Below, piece after piece: positions 35,516 to 44,033 of a DNA stretch of 64,000 nt (positions are counted from its first letter, which is position 1; each line of letters opens with the position of its first letter). The stretch covers positions 37,242-101,241 of the forward strand of contig CAZHGN010000001.1 of NCBI GenBank assembly GCA_964532155.1. The letters are read 5' to 3'. Under the pieces are notes generated by a model that was given only the letters and a program-made list of their open reading frames with translations, was not told where the DNA came from and made no database searches. The DNA comes from HGM11416 sp964532155 (GTDB taxonomy: Bacteria; Bacillota; Clostridia; Christensenellales; Borkfalkiaceae). A program made the translations under genes and the position numbers.

Positions 35516-35549
35516 TTTAGCCTGCCGAATGTTTGTTTGGCGGGCTAAA
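35516..35549 (+). terminator. Terminator after nagA
   Basis: An 11-bp stem (one G-U), TTTAGCCTGCC/GGCGGGCTAAA with a 12-base loop; the following bases are T-poor, so efficiency is uncertain. Confidence 0.65.
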
Positions 35550-35586
35550 TTATTGATTTAAGTAGTTGAAAGATAAACAGACAGTA

Positions 35587-35611
35587 AAAGCCACGCGGAT
35601 TGCGTGGCTTT
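35587..35611 (-). terminator. Terminator of the PadR-membrane gene
   Basis: A perfect 10-bp stem AAAGCCACGC/GCGTGGCTTT with a 5-base loop, T-rich on the minus strand (TTTTACTG), 8 bases past the stop at 35620. Confidence 0.82.
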
Positions 35612-35619
35612 AATGCGTT

Positions 35620-37509
35620 TTAGGAATAATACGTTTGCTTGTCTAACAGTGAGTATCTTATAATAACGTAAATGGGAACGTTTACCGCAATGATTATGGG
35701 AACCAACACAATGCGAGCTAAATCGGGATAAGAAGTGAAATCGAGGTTGAAAGCGACTGCAAGCACTATAATACCGATCATTGCGTCCAACGTTATAATA
35801 AGAGCCGTTTCAAATGCGCTTTTAAACGTTCTGATTTCAGCTATCGCGCGTTTAGGCGAAATGAAGAAAATTATTCCGCTTATAAGTGGCAGAATGAAAA
35901 CTATCAAGCCGAAAATTACGTAAGGCATCGTGCCGAAATTCAATACGCTTTCCATAGTTAAGCCTACGATAAGTGTTTCTATCGCGATTAAAATGAAAAA
36001 CAGCAGTGAAGAATGGAAATTCAGTTTGTTAACGAGTATTCTGCCGAGTTCGCTTTTGTTTGTTCGGTCCGACGTGGAAATTTTTAAGCCTTCCGCTTCG
36101 GATAAAGCTATAATATCCGAATAATCGAAAGTGCCCGTTTTTTTCTCTTTTTTGCGGTCGGGCTCGTTTTTACGCTCTGACTCATGCGCGTTTAAATCGA
36201 GTTCGTCAACAATAACGCTGTTTTCGGGTTCGTCGCAGGTAAGTTCGGGCTCGGGTATTTCGGTTTCAGTTTTCGGGGGAAAATCTATAATACGCGATTC
36301 CGTCTCGGATTTAGGTTCTTCGCGACGTTTTTCGTTATTTTCTTTGGTGATTTGGAAAATTTTTGATAAAACGTCTTTATATTCGCGTTGATCCGGTATA
36401 TCGTCGGCGAATAGATAATCGTCGACGCCGTCGCTTCCTTCGGCGTCTGACTTGTCCGAGTTGGTAGATTCGGGAATATCATCGAGGGTAAGTTGCTTAA
36501 ATATTCCGGTCGATTCGGTAGTTGGTTCGGTCGGTTTGGAAATTGCAGCGCGTTCGCTTACTACTTTTTCTTCGACTTTCGGTTCTTCACGAACAGAATC
36601 GGGCTCGACTTCATCACATTCGGTGGCCGTAATCGTTTCTATAACATCGGAAACGTCGTCGTCGAGTTCATTGTCAAAGGGTGTTTCTACGTTCTCTTTA
36701 GCGTTTGCAAACGAGTCGGTCGAAATATCGCTGTTGTATATCGATTCGTATTCTAAATGGTCATGTAAATCGTGAAAATCATCGGTTTTATCGGGAATAA
36801 TCTCGACTTTTTCAGGCTCGATACGCTCAACGATAGCGACTTTTTCTTCTGGTTTAACCTCGGGCGTGGTTTCGAAATAAGTGTAAGTGGTAACTTCCGG
36901 TTCGGGTTCTTCGGTCTTGTTTTCTTCGGCGTTTAAGACGCCCAAAAGTTCCATAACGTCAGAATCTTCGGCGCCGGCGGTTTCGCTATCCGACGGCTGT
37001 TCAATGTCTTCGAGTTCGGAGTAAATAATAGAATCTGCCGCGCTAATTTCGTTATTATCGTCCTTTGAAGATAGAGTGGCGAAATCCTCAATCACGTTAT
37101 CGTCTTCGGTGTCGAACGACGGAATTTTATAATCAATCGAAGTACTCGGGGCGGATTTTTCTCCGGAATCTCCGGTCGTCGTGTCGAGTAGCTTGTTTAT
37201 AACGCTTTGCGACTGCGACCAATTGGTTTGTCCTTTTTCGATGTGGGCTTTGCCTTTTTCGGTTAACTGAAAAAATTTGCGCCTTACGCCGTCGGCTCCG
37301 GTTGTACGGTAATCGGTGACTAAGCCTTGCTTGGTTATGCGTTGTAACGCGCTATAAAAAGTGCCTTGCTTAAGCTTAAAATCACCGCCGGCTTTATTTT
37401 CAATTTCGGTGCGTATTTGATTTGTATCTTTATCGCCATCGAGCAGTGAATACAATATTATCGAGTCGATGTGACCTCTGATCATATCGCCGCCAACAGA
37501 ATCAGCCAT
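35620..37509 (-). CDS. Membrane-anchored PadR-type regulator
   Basis: 629 residues with three parts. Residues about 8-95 are a PadR-like winged helix (IRGHIDSIILYSLLDGDKD ... LKQGTFYSALQRITKQGLV ... FFQLTEKGKAHIEKG). About 96-490 is a long, very acidic, low-complexity linker rich in Glu, Asp, Ser, Thr and Pro. From about 500 four hydrophobic helices (for example YVIFGLIVFILPLISGIIFFI) end in a short tail. This predicts a DNA-binding domain tethered to the membrane by a flexible arm. Ordinary PadR proteins are 100-200 residues and soluble. Signal and targets unknown. GAGGGG 5 bases before the ATG. Confidence 0.8.
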   Translation of the reverse strand: MADSVGGDMIRGHIDSIILYSLLDGDKDTNQIRTEIENKAGGDFKLKQGTFYSALQRITKQGLVTDYRTTGADGVRRKFFQLTEKGKAHIEKGQTNWSQSQSVINKLLDTTTGDSGEKSAPSTSIDYKIPSFDTEDDNVIEDFATLSSKDDNNEISAADSIIYSELEDIEQPSDSETAGAEDSDVMELLGVLNAEENKTEEPEPEVTTYTYFETTPEVKPEEKVAIVERIEPEKVEIIPDKTDDFHDLHDHLEYESIYNSDISTDSFANAKENVETPFDNELDDDVSDVIETITATECDEVEPDSVREEPKVEEKVVSERAAISKPTEPTTESTGIFKQLTLDDIPESTNSDKSDAEGSDGVDDYLFADDIPDQREYKDVLSKIFQITKENNEKRREEPKSETESRIIDFPPKTETEIPEPELTCDEPENSVIVDELDLNAHESERKNEPDRKKEKKTGTFDYSDIIALSEAEGLKISTSDRTNKSELGRILVNKLNFHSSLLFFILIAIETLIVGLTMESVLNFGTMPYVIFGLIVFILPLISGIIFFISPKRAIAEIRTFKSAFETALIITLDAMIGIIVLAVAFNLDFTSYPDLARIVLVPIIIAVNVPIYVIIRYSLLDKQTYYS

Positions 37510-37543
37510 AAAAACCCCTCATAAATCATTCTATTATGCGGAA

Positions 37544-37573
37544 ATTATATCATTTTACGAATACGTTTGTCAA
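37544..37573 (-). promoter_or_regulatory. Consensus sigma-A promoter of the PadR-membrane gene
   Basis: Minus strand TTGACA (37568-37573), 18 bases, TATAAT (37544-37549); predicted start near 37537. Confidence 0.82.
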
Positions 37574-37945
37574 TAGAAAAGCAGTTATTTTTAAACTAAA
37601 AATTATGAATATGAGGTAAATTAACTTTACAAACAAAAATAAACGATATATAATTATTGCGAAATATAAAGTTTTTTGCGAAATGATATTGATAAACTTA
37701 TTATTTAGCTTAATTTAAAAATATATAAAATCCCGCATTATTTCTGATTTTTTAGCAGTTTTTTAAAAAATCAAAAAAATGTAAGCTTTATTTCGCAAAA
37801 GTTGTCTTTTACGCAATGATTATAAATCAATATAAGCCTATTCACTATCGAGTTTTTTTGTTTACGCGGCTGGTACTCTTCGAGGCTTTTGACTGTAAAT
37901 TCACTGCGTTGCCCTTCTATAAAATTGTAATTACGGAGGTGTTAT
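37574..37945. other. AT-rich region upstream of the recombinase gene
   Basis: No gene is seen. It holds three copies of TTGCGAAAT (37657-37665 and 37676-37684 direct, 37790-37798 inverted), a dif-like site (separate entry), and a hairpin GATTTTTTA/TAAAAAATC at 37746-37772. The recombinase gene has GGAGG at 37936-37940 before its ATG. Confidence 0.5.
37670..37698 (+). other. Candidate dif-like recombination site
   Basis: The 29 bases start AGTTTTTTGCGAAA and end TTGATAAACT, with outer inverted pentamers AGTTT/AAACT. The left half (TTTTTGCGAAA) resembles the left arm of the streptococcal XerS site as I recall it (TTTTTCCGAAA), and the TAAACT end resembles Bacillus dif. The 11-mer TTTTGCGAAAT recurs inverted at 37790-37800. 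Location about 250 bases upstream of a XerS-like gene supports it; it is unproven. Confidence 0.4.
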
Positions 37946-38989
37946 ATGAAGCAATCCACCTTTCAGGAAAAAAGAAAAATCGAATGCATACAAAGAGCGG
38001 CGCCCATTATTGACGAACTACCCCCCTTTTGTCTCGAATACTTTATAGGGATTGAAAACGTTACTTCGCCCCTTACGCGGCTAAATTACGCCGTCGATTT
38101 GCGTATTTTTTTCGATTTTATTGAAAAAAAAGTTATAAAAAAGCCAATGCGAACCTTTACGCTTGCCGATTTAGAGAAAATAACTTCCACCGATATCGAG
38201 CTATATTTAAGTTATTTAAGCCACTACACCCGCGACGGAAAATCTTTTTCGTGCAACGAAAAGGCAAAACAGCGTAAACTTGCAAGCGTGCGGTCATTGT
38301 TCAAATTCTTTTTTAATAAGGATAAAATCGTTGCAAATACCGCCGCAAAGGTTGTTACGCCAAAGCTTCACGATAAAGAGATTATTCGACTCGATCGTGG
38401 TGAAATTGTCGCTATAATCGACGAAGCGGAAAGCGGCGACGGTTTATCCTCTAGACAAAAAGCATATCATGAAAATACTAAAATTCGCGACGTGGCGATC
38501 GTTACCCTATTCCTCGGAACGGGAATCCGTATAAGTGAATTGGTCGGTTTGGACGTAGACGATCTGTTTCTCGATACTAACAGTTTTGTAGTCACTCGAA
38601 AAGGCGGTAACCGCACCATTCTCTATTTTACAGACGAAGTACGCGACGCCCTACTTGAATGGCTTGACTATCGCGAGAAAATCAAAGGGCTCGATAAAAA
38701 CGAAAATGCACTGTTTATCTCACTACGTAACAAGCGGATAAGCGTTAGAAGCGTTCAAATCCTCGTTGAAAAATATGCCAAAATCGTTACCCCCCTTAAA
38801 AAAATTACGCCGCATAAGCTAAGAAGTACTTTCGGTACGCTATTATATCACGAAACCGGAGATATATATGTCGTTGCTGATTTTCTAGGTCACCGCGACG
38901 TAAATACTACCAAAAAGCATTATGCCGCAATGAGCGACGATATGCGCCGTAAGGCAATTAAAAAAGTTAAATTAAACGACGACGAATGA
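37946..38989 (+). CDS. XerS-like tyrosine recombinase
   Basis: 347 residues: N-terminal SAM-like core-binding domain (LPPFCLEYFIGIENVTSPLTRLNYAVDLRIFFDFI) and catalytic domain with Arg195 (GTGIRISELVGL), Lys in TRKGGNRT, His290/Arg293 in PHKLRSTFGT, His in LGHRDVNTT and nucleophile Tyr326 (KKHYAAM). Length and the N-terminal pattern resemble the single-recombinase XerS of streptococci (about 356) more than XerC/XerD (about 300). A role in chromosome dimer resolution is inferred; a mobile-element integrase is less likely since no element is visible. GGAGG lies 5 bases before the ATG. Confidence 0.82.
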   Translation: MKQSTFQEKRKIECIQRAAPIIDELPPFCLEYFIGIENVTSPLTRLNYAVDLRIFFDFIEKKVIKKPMRTFTLADLEKITSTDIELYLSYLSHYTRDGKSFSCNEKAKQRKLASVRSLFKFFFNKDKIVANTAAKVVTPKLHDKEIIRLDRGEIVAIIDEAESGDGLSSRQKAYHENTKIRDVAIVTLFLGTGIRISELVGLDVDDLFLDTNSFVVTRKGGNRTILYFTDEVRDALLEWLDYREKIKGLDKNENALFISLRNKRISVRSVQILVEKYAKIVTPLKKITPHKLRSTFGTLLYHETGDIYVVADFLGHRDVNTTKKHYAAMSDDMRRKAIKKVKLNDDE

Positions 38990-39038
38990 GTTTTGCTTGA
39001 CATAAAAAGCTTAAAAATCATAGAAGGTATCTGCATTT

Positions 39039-40259
39039 ATGGAAAATGTTTTTATAATTGAACCTTTAATCGATAAGTCTTTAGATCCCAATCCTATTGT
39101 CGAGGAAGCGATCTCTTTAGTAAAAAGCGCAGGCGGTTTTGTCAAGGGTTACGAGTGCGTGCGCATAACTAAAATTACGCCGTCTACCTATATAGGAAGA
39201 GGTAAGGTCGAAGAAATCGCCCTCGCTTGCGACGAATTAAAATGCAACCTTGTTCTTTTCGACGGTGATTTATCTCCTTCGCAAGTCGTTAATCTTTCGG
39301 AAGCTTTAGGCGGCATTCGCGTAATCGATCGCACTACCCTTATTTTAGACATTTTTGCTTTAAGCGCAAAGACTGCCGAAGGTAAAGTTCAAGTAGAACT
39401 TGCGCAATTAAATTACTTATATCCAAGGCTTAAAGGTAAAGGTGCGGCTTTATCGCGCTTGGGCGCAGGAATAGGAACGCGAGGTCCCGGCGAGAGCAAG
39501 CTCGAAACTGATAGGCGGCATATTCGGCGCAGAATCGATTATCTCGAAAACCGTTTAGCCGAATTAAAAACCAAAAGATTATTGCAAAAAAATCGGCGCG
39601 AAAAAGACCAAACGTTGCTTGTTTCTCTCGTCGGCTATACGAATGCCGGCAAATCGACTCTTTTAAACGCGTTAACAGGAAGCGAAGTTTTAGCCGAAGA
39701 TAAACTTTTTGCAACTCTCGATCCGACTAGCCGCAAACTTGATCTCGGTGATTTTTCACTTTTGCTCGTCGATACTGTCGGCTTTATCAAAAACGTACCT
39801 ACTACCCTTATCGAGGCGTTTGCTTCGACGTTAGAAAGCGCCGTTGAGGCTGATTTAAACCTAATCGTCGTTGATGCGCGTTCCGAGTGGCGTGAACAGC
39901 TTGATACAACAGAAAAAATGCTCGAACAGTTGGGCTCAACGGCTAAAAGATTGATTGTCTTTAATAAATGCGACCTTGTAATCGACTATAGTGAATTTCC
40001 CAAAGACGCCCTATTTATATCGGCTAAGGACGGAAAAGGCTTGGACGGACTTAAAAATGCGTTAAAAGACGCATTTAAAAGCGAATATGCCTTTTACGAG
40101 TTTAACGTGCCGTATTCGAAGGCGGGTACGCTTAAAGAACTTTTGTCTTATTGCTCGAATAGTCATGTCGTTTACGGTGAAGAATATATTTCCGTGCGGT
40201 GCGTTATTAAGAAAAACCGCTCGGCAAAAATTGAAGATTTTATCAAAGAACTAAAATAA
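39039..40259 (+). CDS. hflX: Ribosome-associated GTPase HflX
   Basis: GTPase that splits or rescues stalled ribosomes. 406 residues with the N-terminal HflX domain (SAGGFVKGYECVRITKITPSTYIGRGKVEEI), the signature GIGTRGPGESKLETDRRHIRRRI, then the G domain with VGYTNAGKSTLLNALTG, DTVGFIKNVPTTLIEAFASTLE and NKCD. Follows the recombinase by 49 bases. Convergent with the kinase gene at 40325; only a weak 5-bp hairpin (about 40312-40325) separates them. Confidence 0.95.
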   Translation: MENVFIIEPLIDKSLDPNPIVEEAISLVKSAGGFVKGYECVRITKITPSTYIGRGKVEEIALACDELKCNLVLFDGDLSPSQVVNLSEALGGIRVIDRTTLILDIFALSAKTAEGKVQVELAQLNYLYPRLKGKGAALSRLGAGIGTRGPGESKLETDRRHIRRRIDYLENRLAELKTKRLLQKNRREKDQTLLVSLVGYTNAGKSTLLNALTGSEVLAEDKLFATLDPTSRKLDLGDFSLLLVDTVGFIKNVPTTLIEAFASTLESAVEADLNLIVVDARSEWREQLDTTEKMLEQLGSTAKRLIVFNKCDLVIDYSEFPKDALFISAKDGKGLDGLKNALKDAFKSEYAFYEFNVPYSKAGTLKELLSYCSNSHVVYGEEYISVRCVIKKNRSAKIEDFIKELK

Positions 40260-40324
40260 TAGTCGTTTTTAGCAGTTCGCTATTCTTTAACTTTTTGCCT
40301 CATAAAATTTCGCCTGTTTTCGGG

Positions 40325-41377
40325 CTACTTTTTAAAGTGTTTTTTTATCGTATAATCCAATTCTGCTTGCTTTTCGATAATATCCGAAAGCAGTTTGGTT
40401 TGGTTGAAAGCGCGCACGAGATTATGCGTTGGATATTCTGTTTTAAAATATTTATTACCCAAAAAATAATCGGTTAAAAATCTGCAAGCAAGCTCCGCGG
40501 TTACGTACGCAGGGGCTTTTTTTAATTTTTCGATCTCGACATCGGTTAAAAGGTCGTTTATCCCTAAAGAAAATCCTTGCGTGAAATTATCGAATTTGTT
40601 TAAATCAAAGAAAATTTTTGCTTGTTCAACCTCGTTTTCGGTTGCGCTGCTTGCAACCGAGCGCGCGGCATCCCCAAAATCATCGGTAATTTTACCCGGC
40701 ATAACGGTATCTAAGTCAATAACTATCAGTTTATTATTGCTGTAATCGAATATAAGGTTTTCGATTTTCGTGTCGTTGTGCGTAATTCTGTCAGGCAAAT
40801 CGTCCCTAAGCGATAAATCGACGTGCTTTAATAAATCTTTAAGTTTAAAGAATAAATCACACCCCTCGCCACCGCACTCGTTTCGCTCTGCAAACGATTT
40901 ATTCAACGCGGTTATTCTTTGTGGCAGATTATGAAAATTTTCTATCGTATAGCAAAAGTCGTCGGTAGTTAGCGGCGAGCAGTCATATATAAACGAGCCG
41001 AAAGCAATGCCTGTATCGAATGTGTCTTTTAATGATTTCGAGTCGCTTTTGGTCGTTCCGTCGATAAACTCTAAGCATCGCCAATATTCATCATCATCTA
41101 AGTTGCGGTATAAATAGTCGTTATCGCAAGAAATTGAAAGGGGCTTTATAAAAGTAAGAGTCGGAATGCCGTTTTTGGATAAATGATTTGTTATTTTCAG
41201 CACGTTCTTCATCATTTCGGGCGGATTATTAAATACTACGCCGTTGATTTTTTGTATAACGTATTTATTATTTGCTTTTTCTACGATGAACGAGGTGTTT
41301 ATATTACCCGACTTAGCTTTTTGAACGTTAAAATCGCCTTTACCTAAAAAGGCTTCGATTATATTGTTTTTCAGCAT
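40325..41377 (-). CDS. N-acetylhexosamine 1-kinase-like phosphotransferase
   Basis: APH-fold kinase, 350 residues from ATG 41377. It follows the NahK pattern: N-terminal SGNINTSFIVEK, catalytic HNDTKIENLIFD, Mg-binding VIDLDTVMPGKITDDFGDAA, and C-terminal ACRFLTDYFLGNKYFKTEYP THNLVR-type block. NahK phosphorylates GlcNAc/GalNAc at C1; the exact sugar here is inferred. No ribosome site is present apart from bases in the preceding hairpin; a GTG five codons upstream is in-frame but lies in the U-tract arm. Last gene after rpe, behind a terminator-like hairpin. Confidence 0.85.
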   Translation of the reverse strand: MLKNNIIEAFLGKGDFNVQKAKSGNINTSFIVEKANNKYVIQKINGVVFNNPPEMMKNVLKITNHLSKNGIPTLTFIKPLSISCDNDYLYRNLDDDEYWRCLEFIDGTTKSDSKSLKDTFDTGIAFGSFIYDCSPLTTDDFCYTIENFHNLPQRITALNKSFAERNECGGEGCDLFFKLKDLLKHVDLSLRDDLPDRITHNDTKIENLIFDYSNNKLIVIDLDTVMPGKITDDFGDAARSVASSATENEVEQAKIFFDLNKFDNFTQGFSLGINDLLTDVEIEKLKKAPAYVTAELACRFLTDYFLGNKYFKTEYPTHNLVRAFNQTKLLSDIIEKQAELDYTIKKHFKK

Positions 41378-41378
41378 G

Positions 41379-41410
41379 AAAAAAGATCTCACAAAATATT
41401 TTATGAGATC
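41379..41410 (-). terminator. Hairpin and U-tract abutting the kinase start codon
   Basis: An 11-bp stem on the minus strand, GATCTCATAAA/TTTGTGAGATC with loop ATAT, six T, one C, then the kinase ATG at 41377. The 9-bp core is identical to that of the spoIIM element at 31331-31352. It may be the rpe terminator, a regulated attenuator, or a ribosome-site sequestering hairpin. Confidence 0.75.
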
Positions 41411-41450
41411 GTCGTTTAAAAGGTTTAGGTTTGGTTTTTAGTTTAGTTTA

Positions 41451-42137
41451 TTAATCGGTAACGTGCGGATGTTTTAACGATTCGATGGCTATTGCGTAAT
41501 CGTTTGAACCAAAAACCGCGCTTCCGGCAACTAGAATGTCAGCACCCGCCGCCGCTACGGCATGACAGTTTGATTGATTTATTCCGCCGTCGACTTCTAT
41601 TTGAGCTTTGAGATTGTTTTTTAAAAGGTATTCTTTGCATTGCGAAATCTTTTCGAGTACGGATGAAATAAATTTTTGACCGCCGAAGCCTGGGAAGACG
41701 CTCATTAGAAGTATTAACTCGCACTGGTCGGCGACGTTAAGTATTTTTTCAAAAGGGACGTCCGGATTTATTGCAACTCCACGTTTAATTCCAAGCTTTG
41801 CAATTTGGCATAATACGGATGAAAGATTATCCCCGCAAGCCTCGTAGTGTACGGTAAGTATATCGCTGCCCGACTCGGCAAACCGCTCGATGTATCTTTC
41901 GGGATGCTCGATCATAAGGTGCACGTCCAAGGGCAATGCGGTATAACTGCGGATATCTTTTACCATTTTCGGTCCGAACGTGATATTCGGAACGAATGCG
42001 CCGTCCATTACGTCGACGTGAATAAGGTCGGCTTTAGCGTCAGAAACGGCAGTAACCGCCTGTCCCATCGTTGAAAAATCGGCTGAAAGAATAGACGGAG
42101 CAATTAAAACTCGATTGTTTGCGTTGTTATTTGTCAT
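41451..42137 (-). CDS. rpe: Ribulose-phosphate 3-epimerase
   Basis: TIM-barrel enzyme of the pentose phosphate pathway. 228 residues with IAPSILSADFSTMGQAV, DLIHVDVMDGAFVPNITFGP (metal/catalytic Asp), DVHLMIEHPERYIE, LLMSVFPGFGGQKFI and EVDGGINQSN. The start overlaps the rsgA stop region by 11 bases. The rsgA-rpe order is standard in Firmicutes. Confidence 0.96.
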   Translation of the reverse strand: MTNNNANNRVLIAPSILSADFSTMGQAVTAVSDAKADLIHVDVMDGAFVPNITFGPKMVKDIRSYTALPLDVHLMIEHPERYIERFAESGSDILTVHYEACGDNLSSVLCQIAKLGIKRGVAINPDVPFEKILNVADQCELILLMSVFPGFGGQKFISSVLEKISQCKEYLLKNNLKAQIEVDGGINQSNCHAVAAAGADILVAGSAVFGSNDYAIAIESLKHPHVTD

Positions 42138-42975
42138 ACCTGTTTTTATACTCCGCTAAAATTTCTTTGTATATAATTTTATAACGCTCATACCGTTCTT
42201 TTGACAAAAAAGCGCTCTCAACTGCGGATTTCACCGCACATTCCGGTTCGTCTATATGCGTGCAGTCGCAAAATTTACAATCGTTAATATACTCGTCGTA
42301 CGGCTGAAAATTAGTCGGAACGTCCTCCGGCTTTACGTCGGCGTACAGTTCGGAAAACCCGGGAGTGTCGACTACCGAGAATCTTTCCGTTCGTATTATT
42401 TTCGAATACGTCGTCGTATGTTTGCCTCTTTCGGTTTTTCGTGAAAGCTTGCCGGTTAAACAGTTAGAATCGGTTAGACGGTTAATCAAGGAAGTTTTGC
42501 CGACCGCCGACTGCCCGGCAAACACGACGAGCTTGCCATGTATAAAATCTTTAAGCTCGTTTATTCCGTTGCCGTTCTCCGCCGAAACGCAAAACAGATA
42601 TTTTAAAAAAGGATATTCGCGTGTTAAATAATTATAGCATTCGTTACTTTGGTCGCTTTTGTTTACCACTACGGCGTAATCCACCTCGGCGTAGGTTGCG
42701 GATAAAAGAAGTTTATCCAAAATCAAATAATCGGGAGAAGGTTTGTCGCATAACACGATAATAAAGCATTCTACGTTAGCGACGTTGGGGCGAGCAAAAC
42801 GTGAAAAACGTGGATAAACCTTTGTTATTGCTCCGTCGGAAATTTCGACAAAATCGCCCGTAAGAACTTCATTTTTGCCAAATTTTATTTTTCCGCGCGC
42901 ATGGAAATCCAGCACTTCGCCGTTGCATTCAACTTGATAAACGCCGTTACGTGCGCAAATAACCTGTCCTTTAAT
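42127..42975 (-). CDS. rsgA: Ribosome small-subunit GTPase RsgA, AUU start
   Basis: Circularly permuted GTPase for late 30S maturation. The reading frame extends upstream of GTG 42915: 20 more codons encode IKGQVICARNGVYQVECNGE, the first strands of the OB domain that RsgA needs. The frame opens at ATT 42975-42973, with GGAGG 8 bases upstream and no ATG/GTG/TTG in between, so AUU is the likely initiator (282 residues). Other marks: NKSD (G4) before GQSAVGKTSLINRL (G1), DTPGFSEL (G3), and zinc ligands CKFCDCTHIDEPECAV. Overlaps the end of rlmN. Confidence 0.92.
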   Translation of the reverse strand: MKGQVICARNGVYQVECNGEVLDFHARGKIKFGKNEVLTGDFVEISDGAITKVYPRFSRFARPNVANVECFIIVLCDKPSPDYLILDKLLLSATYAEVDYAVVVNKSDQSNECYNYLTREYPFLKYLFCVSAENGNGINELKDFIHGKLVVFAGQSAVGKTSLINRLTDSNCLTGKLSRKTERGKHTTTYSKIIRTERFSVVDTPGFSELYADVKPEDVPTNFQPYDEYINDCKFCDCTHIDEPECAVKSAVESAFLSKERYERYKIIYKEILAEYKNRYDK

Positions 42976-44017
42976 TTTTGTTTCCTCCGAGATATTTATT
43001 GCGGAGCTGTCCGCAAGCGCCTTCGATGTCGCTCCCCATAAGTCTTCTTACGGTAGCGGAAATTCCGAGAGCATTGAGCTTTTCGCAAAATCCGTACGCC
43101 CTTTTATCGTCCGTCTTCTTTAAGCCGCTTTCTTTTACTTCGTTCAACCTGATAAGATTAACGTGGCAAGGCAACCCCTTAAGCAATTCGGCAAGGCGGG
43201 TTACGTCGTCGTCGCCGTCGTTTACGTCCTTGACGAGTGAGTATTCAAATATGAACCGTCTGCCGGTTTTGTTAAAATAATTTTTACAAGCCGATATTAC
43301 GTCGGCAATTTTATATGCGTTTGCAATGGGCATAATTTGCCGTCTTTTTTCATCGGTCGTCGCATGGAGTGAAATCGTTAAATTGAGCGACAGCCCTTCG
43401 TTTGCAAGTTTATATATATTATCCACCAAGCCGCAAGTCGATAAACTTACGTTTCGCGGGCTTACGTTAAGATTTTCGGGTAATGCGAGTTCTTTTAGGA
43501 ATGCGACGACGTTGTCGTAATTATCGAGCGGCTCGCCGCTGCCCATCAAGACCAAATTGGTTATTACCCTTTTTTTAAGCGTGCCGCCTAAATCTTTGTT
43601 GGCGAGCGCTATTGTAAAAAGCAATTCGCCTTTTGTCAAATTTCGTATAAGACCGTTTAAGGTAGAAGCGCAAAAGCGACACCCCATTCGACAGCCAACC
43701 TGAGTCGATACGCATTGCGTTTTACCGTATTTATACGTCATAACGACGCCTTCGACTATATTTCCGTCCGATAAACCAAAAAGATATTTTATCGTGCCGT
43801 CTTTTTTAGAAACGAGTTTTTCGACTATACGCGCAGGCGCATCGGCATATTGCTCGATCAAACGTCTTCTTAGTTTATCGGGAAGGTCGGTCATTTCCGA
43901 AATTGACAAGCCGTTAGCGAAATTACGATATATTTGCCCCGCTCTAAAGGACGGCTCGCCCATAGATGCGAGCAAAGTTTTAAGCTCGTCTATTGTTAAA
44001 TCGTAAAGAACGTTCAT
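42971..44017 (-). CDS. rlmN: Dual-specificity 23S rRNA/tRNA A2-methyltransferase RlmN
   Basis: Radical-SAM enzyme that makes m2A in 23S rRNA (A2503) and some tRNAs. 348 residues from ATG 44017 (GGAGAGG upstream). CRMGCRFCAST holds the radical-SAM CxxxCxxC cysteines, MGSGEPLDNYDNV follows, and SLHATTDEKRRQIMPIA and ATVRRLMGSDIEGACGQL (methyl-accepting Cys) close the fold. Lies between rsmB and rsgA. Confidence 0.96.
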   Translation of the reverse strand: MNVLYDLTIDELKTLLASMGEPSFRAGQIYRNFANGLSISEMTDLPDKLRRRLIEQYADAPARIVEKLVSKKDGTIKYLFGLSDGNIVEGVVMTYKYGKTQCVSTQVGCRMGCRFCASTLNGLIRNLTKGELLFTIALANKDLGGTLKKRVITNLVLMGSGEPLDNYDNVVAFLKELALPENLNVSPRNVSLSTCGLVDNIYKLANEGLSLNLTISLHATTDEKRRQIMPIANAYKIADVISACKNYFNKTGRRFIFEYSLVKDVNDGDDDVTRLAELLKGLPCHVNLIRLNEVKESGLKKTDDKRAYGFCEKLNALGISATVRRLMGSDIEGACGQLRNKYLGGNKN

Positions 44018-44033
44018 TCCCCTCTCCAATTTA

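Noticed and set aside
37946..38989. Recombinase as the integrase of a genomic island
   Set aside because: No attachment repeats at a tRNA, no cargo or phage genes, and housekeeping genes on both sides; the protein resembles XerS more.
41811..41821. CATAATACGG inside rpe resembling the forespore -10
   Set aside because: Inside a coding region, with no suitable -35 and no gene start downstream.
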